A DNA stretch of 8,745 nt, taken from the NCBI GenBank assembly GCA_004297495.1, contig SCTL01000112.1, forward strand, positions 1-8,745, read 5' to 3'. The notes beneath the pieces were generated by a model. It was not told the origin of the DNA. It made no database searches and saw only the letters and a list, made by a program, of their open reading frames with translations. This document shows positions 1 to 5,845 of this stretch, in pieces. Position numbers and translations under genes: made by a program. Numbering within the stretch: the stretch's first letter is position 1; each line of letters starts with the position of its first letter. The stretch comes from Verrucomicrobiota bacterium (GTDB lineage Bacteria; Verrucomicrobiota; Verrucomicrobiia; Limisphaerales; JADLHS01).

Positions 1-13
1 TTCGATGGTCGGC

Positions 14-30
14 GTTGAATGTTGAATGTT
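14..30. repeat. Heptamer tandem repeat (GTTGAAT), short array
   Basis: Two full copies of GTTGAAT followed by GTT lie about 90 bp upstream of the tonB-like gene. The same heptamer in reverse complement recurs between exbB and exbD (1703-1741), so this is probably one family of 7-bp short tandem repeats placed between genes. The array may continue no further left, since the bases before it do not fit the unit. Nothing else was recognised in the 117 bases before the first gene: no convincing -35/-10 pair and no Shine-Dalgarno sequence. Confidence 0.6.
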
Positions 31-117
31 TTCGCGCTGCGTGATTTTTCCCGGCAAGTCCCCCTCTGCCGCTAAACAGTTGCCCGCATTGCCATCGTGC
101 GGCACAGTTAGCCTCGC

Positions 118-1068
118 ATGAGTGCCTCTCACGCGCCCGAAGTCTCGTTGCGCCTGGGCCGCCTGGACACGAACCGGCTGGCCTGGGCGTTCGCGCTTTC
201 GATTGCGGCGCACCTGCTTTTCTGGGGCACTTACTCCGTTGGGAAGCGCTATCACGTCTGGGAGCGGCTGCACCTGCCCGCGTGGATTCAAAAGCTCACG
301 CTGCCAAGATTTGCGAAGCCGGTTCAGCCGGCAAAACCCGTCGAGACCGAACCGCCGCTGGTGTTCGTCGAAGTCAATCCAGCCCAGGCGCTGACCGAAG
401 CGCCCAAGAACGCCACGCATTACTCGGACAAGAATGCCGTGGCCGCGAACCCCGACGCGGATGCAAATTCCGTGATTCCAAAAATCACCGGCACACAGGA
501 GCACGTTCCCAAGACGGAAGACACGGAGCGAAACCGGTTCGACAAACTCATGCCCGCGCTCCCGGACAAGGCTGCCGAGGAGGAAATCAAACCCAAGCCC
601 ACCAAGCCGGTGGGCGATCTGGTGATGGCCAAGCCGCAGGAGGAGAAAAAATCCCGTCCGCGCACAATCAAGGAAGCGCTCGCACAGAAACAGATGTCCG
701 GCCAGAAAATGAAGCAGCCCGGCGGCGTGTTGAATCGCGCGAACGCCAGCTTCGATGTGAAGGCCACCGGCTTTGGCGCGTATGACGCCGCGTTCATCGC
801 CGCTGTGAAGCAACGCTGGGAGGACTTGCTCGACAGCGTCAGCTACGACGGCTATCGCCAGGGAAAAGTCAGCGTCGAGTTCAAATTGAATTACGACGGG
901 CGCATCACCGAGATGAAGGTGTCGGACAACACGGTCACGGAAACCCTGAGCCTGCTTTGCCAGAAAGCCATTCTCGATCCTGCTCCGTTCGAGCGCTGGC
1001 CCAATGAAATGCGCGTGATGATTGGCGCGGATTATCGCAAGATCACGTTCACGTTTTACTACAACTGA
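118..1068 (+). CDS. TonB-like energy transducer protein
   Basis: 316 aa. Probable periplasm-spanning protein that carries energy from the ExbB/ExbD motor to the outer membrane. A short cytoplasmic N-terminus is followed by one membrane segment at about residues 20-40. This segment contains S28-x3-H32, the same SxxxH arrangement as the functionally important Ser16/His20 of E. coli TonB. Residues ~65-205 are rich in Pro, Lys and Glu, as expected for the extended periplasmic spacer. Residues ~215-316 form a compact TonB/TolA-type C-terminal domain, including the stretch GKVSVEFKLNYDGRI at 249-263, which fits the family's beta-strand pattern. The ATG at 118 is chosen because it leaves a short N-terminus before the membrane segment; no clear Shine-Dalgarno sequence precedes it. 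The exbB- and exbD-like genes follow on the same strand. A TolA role cannot be excluded, because no receptor, TolB or Pal gene is in view. Confidence 0.85.
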   Translation: MSASHAPEVSLRLGRLDTNRLAWAFALSIAAHLLFWGTYSVGKRYHVWERLHLPAWIQKLTLPRFAKPVQPAKPVETEPPLVFVEVNPAQALTEAPKNATHYSDKNAVAANPDADANSVIPKITGTQEHVPKTEDTERNRFDKLMPALPDKAAEEEIKPKPTKPVGDLVMAKPQEEKKSRPRTIKEALAQKQMSGQKMKQPGGVLNRANASFDVKATGFGAYDAAFIAAVKQRWEDLLDSVSYDGYRQGKVSVEFKLNYDGRITEMKVSDNTVTETLSLLCQKAILDPAPFERWPNEMRVMIGADYRKITFTFYYN

Positions 1069-1110
1069 CTTTGAACGGCGCGTCGCCGGGCGGGTCAACG
1101 AAATGACATT

Positions 1111-1704
1111 ATGGAAATGCTGGTTTACGGATTGTTGATTGTAACTTCGATTGTCGGGTTGACGTTCATCATCGAGCGCGGCCTCGCGCTGCGCTGGAGC
1201 AAAGTGCTGCCGCCTGAGATTGAATCCGCTGTGGAGTCCGCTCAGACCCGAGACGATTTGAATGTCCTGCGTAGCGTGTGCCTGCAAAAACCCTCGCCGC
1301 TGGGCCGCCTGCTGCTGCACGCGTGCGAGCACCTCGATTGGTCCAAGGAAGAAACCGTGGACACGATGCAAACCCGCGCGCGACACGAAATCGTAAAGCT
1401 GGAGCGCGGCCTCGTGGTGCTGGAAATCATCGTGGGCATTGCGCCGTTGCTCGGACTGGTTGGCACGATCGTAGGCATGATGGACACGTTCGCGAACGTC
1501 GGGCTCGCCGGCCTGAACGACGCCGCGAAACTCGCGCAGGGCATCTCGCTCATTCTGCGCGCCACGCTCATCGGCCTGCTCATCGCCATTCCCGCGCTCA
1601 TCGCGTGGAGTTATTTCAGCAAGAAAGTCGAATTGCTCGCCGTGGAAATGGAAACGTTGTGCGACGAATTTCTGCGCCGCCAATATCGTGAGGTGAAGAA
1701 GTGA
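1111..1704 (+). CDS. exbB: MotA/TolQ/ExbB-family proton channel protein
   Basis: 197 aa inner-membrane subunit of the proton-driven motor that energises the TonB-like protein. Three membrane segments are visible, at about 4-22, 102-124 and 144-168, with a cytoplasmic loop between the first and second, as in ExbB and TolQ. The motif GLVGTIVGMMDTF (residues 115-127) is typical of the second segment. Thr119 and Thr152 are 33 residues apart, exactly the spacing of the channel threonines Thr148/Thr181 in E. coli ExbB (Thr145/Thr178 in TolQ). The protein is shorter than E. coli ExbB (244 aa), mainly for lack of an N-terminal extension. It starts 42 bp after the tonB-like gene. An ATG six bases downstream (1117) is an alternative start; neither has a strong Shine-Dalgarno sequence. 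ExbB is preferred to TolQ only because of the TonB-like neighbour. Confidence 0.88.
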   Translation: MEMLVYGLLIVTSIVGLTFIIERGLALRWSKVLPPEIESAVESAQTRDDLNVLRSVCLQKPSPLGRLLLHACEHLDWSKEETVDTMQTRARHEIVKLERGLVVLEIIVGIAPLLGLVGTIVGMMDTFANVGLAGLNDAAKLAQGISLILRATLIGLLIAIPALIAWSYFSKKVELLAVEMETLCDEFLRRQYREVKK

Positions 1705-1741
1705 ACACTCAACATTCAACATTCAACATTCAACGCTCAAT
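1703..1741. repeat. Heptamer tandem repeat (CAACATT) between exbB and exbD
   Basis: Three perfect copies of CAACATT (1710-1730) are followed by a degenerate CAACGCT and a partial copy, and preceded by a degenerate GAACACT that overlaps the exbB stop codon. The unit is the reverse complement of the one at 14-30. It separates two co-directional genes of one functional unit and accounts for part of the 99-bp gap there, which is long for a tight operon. A second 7-bp doublet, GGAGGTT twice, follows at 1775-1788. Confidence 0.75.
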
Positions 1742-1803
1742 GCCGAACTGCCGTCGCGCGAACGCGGCTTCTTTGGAGGTTGGAGGTTTTCCAATCCGTT
1801 GAC

Positions 1804-2223
1804 ATGCGCTTCTACGTCCGCAAACGCCGCGCCGCGCCCGCCGTCATCATCGTGGCGCTGATTGATATTCTCATCGTGATGCTGATCTTCCTGATGGTGA
1901 CCACGACCTTCAAGCAACAGCCCGCGCTACGGCTCGCGCTGCCGGAATCCAGCCAGGCCACCAAGACCGGCGCGAGCGAGGACGCCCCGCTGGTCGTGAG
2001 CGTGGATAAGGAGGGAAATCTTCGTCTTGGCGCGGAAGCCATGCCCGTAACCGCCGATCGCTTGCGATCAGAACTCGCCGCGCGGCTCGACAAAAATCCG
2101 GACCTGAAACTTGCCATTCAAGCGGACAAAGCCGCCCCGTTCGGCCAGATCATCAAAATCATGGACGCCGCGAAGGAATCGAAGATCAAAGCGGTGAATG
2201 CGTTCACGAAAGAGGCGAAGTGA
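1804..2223 (+). CDS. exbD: ExbD/TolR-family biopolymer transport protein
   Basis: 139 aa from the chosen ATG. Single-span inner-membrane partner of ExbB, part of the proton channel and coupling to the TonB-like protein. A basic N-terminus (MRFYVRKRR) precedes one membrane segment at about residues 13-35. Asp21 in ALIDILIVMLIFLMVTTTF occupies the position of the essential proton-carrying aspartate (Asp25 of E. coli ExbD, Asp23 of TolR). Residues ~40-139 form the periplasmic domain, including PLVVSVDKEGNLRLG, typical of the family. A TTG start at 1780 would add eight residues, but its only GGAGG directly abuts it. The ATG at 1804 gives the usual N-terminus, although the nearest GGAGG (1782-1786) is 17 nt away. 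The gene converges on deoA across a 117-bp gap. Confidence 0.87.
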   Translation: MRFYVRKRRAAPAVIIVALIDILIVMLIFLMVTTTFKQQPALRLALPESSQATKTGASEDAPLVVSVDKEGNLRLGAEAMPVTADRLRSELAARLDKNPDLKLAIQADKAAPFGQIIKIMDAAKESKIKAVNAFTKEAK

Positions 2224-2232
2224 GTCGTGGTT

Positions 2233-2337
2233 GGCGCGCGGCCTTCCTGGCCGCAGCACTGCGGTGGAGAAGTGGAGGTTGGAATTTACGAGATCATGGC
2301 GTGGTTGCGGTCGCTGCGGCCAGGATGGCCGCGCGCC
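2233..2337. repeat. 105-bp inverted repeat filling the exbD/deoA convergent gap
   Basis: Left arm 2233-2257 and right arm 2313-2337 are reverse complements at 24 of 25 positions, separated by a 55-nt loop. Each arm is itself a hairpin: GCGGCC, loop TTCCT, GGCCGC at 2238-2254 and its mirror at 2316-2332. The element runs from 9 nt after the exbD stop to 3 nt before the deoA stop. Neither side has the T-run of a classical intrinsic terminator. The symmetric hairpins could still stop or stabilise both transcripts, or the element may be a mobile REP-like palindrome. The repeat structure is seen directly; its function is inferred. Confidence 0.75.
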
Positions 2338-2340
2338 GGG

Positions 2341-3711
2341 TCAATCAACTACTTCGCTGATCAGTTTGCTCGGGCATGGCTTTCGCGCTGAAATGACGAA
2401 CGCCAGTCGTGCTCGCGCCAGAGCGTTTGCCGCTTCGGATTTATTCCCCAGATGAATTCGCGCCAGTGTGGCGCCCTTGCTCACGCGCTCGCCCGGTTTC
2501 GCCAAACGATCCATGCCCACGTCGTAGTTGATTCTGGATTCCTTCGTCAAACGCCCACCACCGAGATCGCGGATGAGTTCGCCAATCAAGCGCGCGTCGC
2601 ACTTGGAAACAAAACCGGACTGTGTCGCCTTAAGTTCCACCACCACGGGCGCGGTGTGATCGCGGGCGAGCCTGCGATTGAACGCGGCGAGATCTGCTCC
2701 TTGAGCCACAATCATCTCGTCCCACTTGCGGCGCGGCGCGCCGGAGTTCAGGCAATCTTCGGCTTGTTCTCGCGCGGCGGCGAGGGATTTGGCCTTGCGA
2801 GTTTGCACGAGGAGATGCGCGGCACTTTCGATGACGAGCGGGCGTAAATCGGTAGGGATGTGTTCCACCGCGTCCCAAACTATTCGTCCAGATGGGGACG
2901 CGGTGGAACGCGTCCCTACCCAGTGGGCTTCGAGACACGCGACGCTTTCTTTCACCTCCAGCCAGTTGCCGGCGGCGCGGCCCAGCGGCGTGTTCATGTC
3001 GGTGAGAATGGCGCGGGTGTTCACGCCGCATTGATTGCCGAGCGCGACCATCGCTTGGGCGAGTTTGCGCGCGTCGGTTTTGGTTTGCATGAAGGCGGCG
3101 CTGCCGAACTTCACATCGAGAATCAGCGCGTCCAGACTCTCAGCAAGTTTTTTGGAAAGGATCGAGGCCGTGATGAGCGGGATGCTGGGCACGGTGCCGG
3201 TGACATCCCGCAGCGCGTAAAGTTTTTTGTCCGCCGGCACCATTCTTTCGGTCTGACCGCAAATGACGCAGCCGACTTGCTGGACGATTTGCGTGATGCG
3301 CTTCGCGGGTAGCAAGGTCTTGAAACCAGGGATGGAATCCAGCTTGTCGAGCGTGCCGCCAGTGATGCCGAGACCGCGCCCGGAGATCATCGGCACGCGA
3401 AAGCCGAGGCACGCGAGCAACGGCGCGAGCGGTAGCGAAACTTTGTCACCGACGCCGCCGGTGGAGTGTTTGTCCGCGAGCGGCCGTTTGTCTTTGGGAA
3501 ACTTGAGCACGTCGCCGGAATCGCGCATGGCAAGTGTGAGCGCGGTGGTTTCGGCGGTGTTCAGCCCGCGAAAGTAAATGGCCATGAGCATCGCGGCCAT
3601 CTGGTAATCGGGAATTTTTCCGGCGGTGAATTTGCCGATGAACTCTTGAATCTGTTCCGGTGCGAGTGTTTGCCCGGCGCGTTTGGCTTCGATGAGGGCG
3701 AGAAAGTTCAC
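2341..3711 (-). CDS. deoA: Thymidine (pyrimidine-nucleoside) phosphorylase with in-frame palindromic insertion
   Basis: 456 aa from a GTG start. Catalyses reversible phosphorolysis of thymidine or related pyrimidine nucleosides to the base and (deoxy)ribose 1-phosphate, a cytosolic salvage step. Residues are numbered from the GTG. The phosphate-binding motif KHSTGGVGDK is at 81-90 (His82), followed by SGRGLGITGGTLDKLD. Arg168 (LYALRD), Ser183 and Lys187 (SIPLITASILSKK) match the E. coli DeoA Arg171, Ser186 and Lys190 in spacing. The start is chosen because NFLALIEAKRAG is the family N-terminus and because the GTG overlaps the stop of the upstream gene (GTGA), which suggests translational coupling. 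Family length is about 433-440 aa. The excess of 21-24 residues maps to residues ~264-287, encoded by a 70-bp palindrome at 2851-2920. The active-site motifs lie outside this insertion, so activity is plausible. Whether it is specific for thymidine or also uses uridine cannot be told. Confidence 0.9.
   Translation of the reverse strand: MNFLALIEAKRAGQTLAPEQIQEFIGKFTAGKIPDYQMAAMLMAIYFRGLNTAETTALTLAMRDSGDVLKFPKDKRPLADKHSTGGVGDKVSLPLAPLLACLGFRVPMISGRGLGITGGTLDKLDSIPGFKTLLPAKRITQIVQQVGCVICGQTERMVPADKKLYALRDVTGTVPSIPLITASILSKKLAESLDALILDVKFGSAAFMQTKTDARKLAQAMVALGNQCGVNTRAILTDMNTPLGRAAGNWLEVKESVACLEAHWVGTRSTASPSGRIVWDAVEHIPTDLRPLVIESAAHLLVQTRKAKSLAAAREQAEDCLNSGAPRRKWDEMIVAQGADLAAFNRRLARDHTAPVVVELKATQSGFVSKCDARLIGELIRDLGGGRLTKESRINYDVGMDRLAKPGERVSKGATLARIHLGNKSEAANALARARLAFVISARKPCPSKLISEVVD
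2851..2920. repeat. 70-bp double-hairpin palindromic element inside deoA
   Basis: Arms 2851-2876 and 2895-2920 are reverse complements at 24 of 26 positions, around an 18-nt loop (2877-2894). The right arm is also a perfect hairpin on its own: GGGACGCG, loop GTGGAA, CGCGTCCC at 2895-2916, with TACC at the outer edge. The left arm is the same unit in opposite orientation, with two C-to-T type differences (2859 and 2861). The element lies in the coding sequence of deoA without a stop or frameshift. It encodes about residues 264-287 (from WVGTRSTASPSG to VEHIPT) at a point where E. coli DeoA has a plain loop. The plan of two mirror-image hairpins is that of REP doublets or the coding Rickettsia palindromic elements; the family here is not identified. 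Confidence 0.85.
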
Positions 3712-4208
3712 AACAATCCCCACGCGGCTTCCCGTTGGTAATAGATTCCCGGCGCGAGTTTGAATGATCTGTATCCCGGGCTTGTGGGAGAAACGTAATT
3801 CGTTGCCCCAATGGTAATCCCCCAGTGAAAGAATCCTCCTCCCCACATGAACATCACGCTCTCTTCACTCTCACTGGTCTTTGGCGCGATCCACGCGTGC
3901 CTGGGGGGTGTTGCGTAAAGGTTGATTATGGATTTTGGAATCTCTTCGTTCGGAATCGTTTCAAGACAGCCGTTTGTCGCGGGGTGTTTCTTGATGACAG
4001 CAAATGCCCACGAGCGCATTTCCTCTGCGCTGATTGTCCGCTTTGCTTTTCTAAACCCGGAGTCCGCCTTGTGTATTGGCTCCAACAGCAGGACAAGCAG
4101 ACCACAAATAATCAGCGCGGGAATGCTCAACCCAAATACAAGCCACCCCCAAGGAAATTCCCTTTTTGTTTTTGAAGCGCTGGAGTCGGTTGATGGCGCT
4201 TCTATCAT
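3708..4208 (-). CDS. Hypothetical single-span membrane protein
   Basis: 166 aa, not recognised. A polar N-terminus of about 18 residues (Ser/Thr/Lys-rich) is followed by one strong hydrophobic segment at about 20-44 (WGWLVFGLSIPALIICGLL and on), then a soluble region of about 120 residues. That region includes KHPATNGCLETIP (74-86) and a Gly/aromatic-rich tail, MWGGGFFHWGITIG (121-134). No enzyme motif was seen, and the tail looks like a conserved core of some lineage-specific family. It starts 3 nt after the fabF stop and its stop overlaps the deoA GTG start by 4 nt, so it is probably co-transcribed and translated with both. Base composition is near 50% GC by eye, against about 60% around it, so it may be a late arrival. 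The orientation of the soluble part (periplasmic or cytoplasmic) is uncertain. Confidence 0.75.
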   Translation of the reverse strand: MIEAPSTDSSASKTKREFPWGWLVFGLSIPALIICGLLVLLLEPIHKADSGFRKAKRTISAEEMRSWAFAVIKKHPATNGCLETIPNEEIPKSIINLYATPPRHAWIAPKTSESEESVMFMWGGGFFHWGITIGATNYVSPTSPGYRSFKLAPGIYYQREAAWGLL

Positions 4209-4211
4209 TTT

Positions 4212-5471
4212 TCACCCCGCAAACTTCTTCGCCGCGATGCTCGCGTTGTGACCGCCGAAGCCGAAGGAGTTGTTCACGACGGCGTTCACCGGCATCTGGC
4301 GCGCGGTGTTGGGCACGTAGTCGAGATCGCACTCGGGATCGGGGTTCTGAAGATTGATCGTAGGCGGCACGACGCCGTTTTTGAGGGCGAGCGTGCAGAC
4401 GATCATTTCCACCGCGCCTGCGGCGCCAAGCATGTGGCCGGTGGCGCCCTTGGTGGAACTCACGGCGACTTTCTTCGCGTGGTCGCCGAAAACAGTCTTG
4501 ATGGCCTGCGTTTCGCAGACGTCGCCCTGCGGCGTGGAGGTGCCGTGGGCGTTGATGTAACTGATGTCGGTGGTGTTGAGGCCGCCGTTGCGCAAAGCCA
4601 TCTTCATGCAGCGCGCCGCGCCTTCGCCGCCGGGTGCGGGTGCGGTCAGGTGATGCGCGTCCGCAGTGTTGCCGTAGCCGACCATCTCGCAGTAAATTTT
4701 CGCGCCGCGTTTCTTCGCGTGTTCGAGCTCTTCCAACACAAGCACCCCCGCGCCTTCGCCCATGACAAAGCCGTCGCGATCCTTGTCGAAGGGACGCGAG
4801 GCGGTCTTGGGATCGTCATTGCGCGTGCTCATGGCTTTCATGGCGCAGAAACCGCCGATGCCGATGGGAATGATCGTGGCTTCAGCGCCGCCGGCGAACA
4901 TCATCACAGCGTCGCCCATCTTGATGGTGCGCCAGGCTTCGCCCAGCGCGTGATTGGCGGTGGCACAGGCGGAACAGGTGGCGTAGTTCGGCCCGCGCAG
5001 GTTGTGATACATCGAGAACAGTCCCGAGGCCATGTTGCCGATGAGCATCGGGATGGTGAAGGGCGACATGCGGCCGGGGCCGCGTTCGAGCAGGATTTTG
5101 TGCTGCGATGCGGTGGTGTCGAGTCCGCCGATGCCGGAGCCGATCATCACGCCAATCTCGTCGCGGTTGACTTTGTCGAGTTCAACGCCGGAATCTTTCA
5201 GCGCGGCCCAGCCGGCATAGAGGCCGAATTGGGAGTAGCGGTCCGTGCGACGGATTTCTTTGGGCGAGGGGAACGCGGGCGCGGGATCGAAGTTGCGAAC
5301 TTCGCCGGCGATCTTGGTGTCGAACGCGGTGGTGTCGAACGCCGTGATCTGGTCAATGCCGCATTGTCCAGCGATCAGGTTGCTCCAGAAGGTTTCAATC
5401 GTGTGCCCAATGGGCGTGACGACACCCAGCCCGGTGACGACGACTCTGCGTTCTGACCAATTGCCTGCCAT
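4212..5471 (-). CDS. fabF: 3-oxoacyl-ACP synthase II (KAS II)
   Basis: 419 aa. Condenses malonyl-ACP with acyl-ACP in the elongation cycle of fatty-acid synthesis, in the cytosol. The thiolase-fold Cys-His-His triad is visible: Cys169 (CSACATA), His309 (NAHGTSTPQGD) and His346 (STKGATGHMLGAAGAVE). These are all exactly six residues beyond E. coli FabF Cys163, His303 and His340. The C-terminal NNSFGFGGHNAS glycine-rich loop is intact. The ATG at 5471 (MAGNWSERRVVVTG) is preferred to a TTG at 5492, because the extra residues would be encoded by the hairpin between acpP and fabF and are not family-like. No Shine-Dalgarno sequence is seen before it; the hairpin ends 9 nt upstream. It follows acpP by 61 bp and precedes the unknown gene by 3 nt. 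FabB is less likely, given the acpP neighbour and the TGHMLGAAGAVE form. Confidence 0.95.
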   Translation of the reverse strand: MAGNWSERRVVVTGLGVVTPIGHTIETFWSNLIAGQCGIDQITAFDTTAFDTKIAGEVRNFDPAPAFPSPKEIRRTDRYSQFGLYAGWAALKDSGVELDKVNRDEIGVMIGSGIGGLDTTASQHKILLERGPGRMSPFTIPMLIGNMASGLFSMYHNLRGPNYATCSACATANHALGEAWRTIKMGDAVMMFAGGAEATIIPIGIGGFCAMKAMSTRNDDPKTASRPFDKDRDGFVMGEGAGVLVLEELEHAKKRGAKIYCEMVGYGNTADAHHLTAPAPGGEGAARCMKMALRNGGLNTTDISYINAHGTSTPQGDVCETQAIKTVFGDHAKKVAVSSTKGATGHMLGAAGAVEMIVCTLALKNGVVPPTINLQNPDPECDLDYVPNTARQMPVNAVVNNSFGFGGHNASIAAKKFAG

Positions 5472-5480
5472 AAATGAAAT

Positions 5481-5513
5481 GGGGCAGCCCAAGCTGCTAG
5501 CCGAAGCTGCCCC
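5481..5513 (-). promoter_or_regulatory. Hairpin between acpP and fabF
   Basis: On the minus strand, GGGGCAGC (5506-5513) and GCTGCCCC (5481-5488) form a perfect 8-bp GC-rich stem around a 17-nt loop. It begins 19 nt after the acpP stop and ends 9 nt before the fabF ATG, with no T-run behind it. It could protect acpP mRNA 3' ends, attenuate transcription or limit ribosome access to fabF. The stem is seen; the role is inferred. Confidence 0.5.
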
Positions 5514-5532
5514 GAAGTGGTTTCGCCCGCAA

Positions 5533-5775
5533 CTATTTCTGCGTCTCTTCGATGTATTTGATGACGTCGCCGACGCTCTGGAGCTTCTCGGCCTGTTCGT
5601 CGGGGACTTCGATGCCGAATTCCTCTTCGAGGGCCATCACGAGCTCCACCGTGTCGAGCGAGTCCGCGCCGAGGTCCTCGATGAACTTGGCTTCAGGCGT
5701 GACCTGGTCCGCGTTGACGCCGAGTTGTTCGACGATGATGTCTTTTACACGTTGTTCGATAGATTTTTCAGCCAT
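5533..5775 (-). CDS. acpP: Acyl carrier protein
   Basis: 80 aa, the usual ACP length. It carries growing acyl chains on a 4'-phosphopantetheine arm and is the shared substrate of FabD, FabG and FabF encoded alongside it. The attachment site GADSLDTVEL is intact, with Ser39 as the modified serine. The acidic helix II (DTVELVMALEEEFGIEVPDE) is typical. The ATG at 5775 is chosen over an upstream start because GGAG lies 6 nt before it, one of the few clear Shine-Dalgarno sequences in the window, and MAEKSIEQRVKDII is the family N-terminus. A promoter just upstream places the transcription start only about 20-25 nt before the ATG. acpP may therefore be transcribed independently of fabG, in line with the high ACP level cells need. 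Confidence 0.97.
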   Translation of the reverse strand: MAEKSIEQRVKDIIVEQLGVNADQVTPEAKFIEDLGADSLDTVELVMALEEEFGIEVPDEQAEKLQSVGDVIKYIEETQK

Positions 5776-5804
5776 GGGTAGCTCCGGTTCTGTTTGCTGT
5801 GTTG

Positions 5805-5833
5805 TGTCTATGCCACGACGCAAAATGCGTCAA
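5805..5833 (-). promoter_or_regulatory. Putative sigma70-type promoter of acpP with spacer dyad
   Basis: On the minus strand, TTGACG (5828-5833) and TAGACA (5805-5810) are separated by exactly 17 bp. The -35 matches the consensus at 5 of 6 positions, the -10 at only 3 of 6. The implied leader is about 20-25 nt and contains the GGAG of acpP. A perfect dyad GACGCA-N3-TGCGTC (5817-5831) overlaps the -35 and the spacer and could be an operator for a regulator of fatty-acid synthesis. Promoter and operator are both inferred from sequence pattern only. Confidence 0.5.
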
Positions 5834-5845
5834 GCCCCGATTCTT

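Noticed and set aside
80..108. Possible promoter TTGCCC-N17-CACAGT before the tonB-like gene
   Set aside because: The -10 matches only half of the consensus and the -35 lacks its last three bases' agreement; too weak to report as a feature.
1703..1741. Heptamer array considered as a CRISPR remnant
   Set aside because: The repeats are directly adjacent with no spacers and only 7 bp long, so this is a simple tandem repeat.
3712..3846. Upstream extension of deoA to a GTG at 3846
   Set aside because: The extra 45 residues do not resemble the family N-terminus and would overlap the upstream gene. The GTG at 3711 gives NFLALIEAKRAG and a GTGA stop/start overlap.
5316..5345. Tandem 15-bp direct repeat (14/15) inside fabF, encoding TAFDT-like duplication
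   Set aside because: FabF has normal length here and E. coli FabF has the corresponding FDTSAYATK, so no residues were inserted. The DNA similarity follows from the similar amino acids.
4248..5456. 402-codon open frame on the plus strand opposite fabF
   Set aside because: It is the complement of an unmistakable FabF. Its translation is His/Gly/Arg/Ala-rich low-information sequence, as expected for an antisense shadow in GC-rich DNA.
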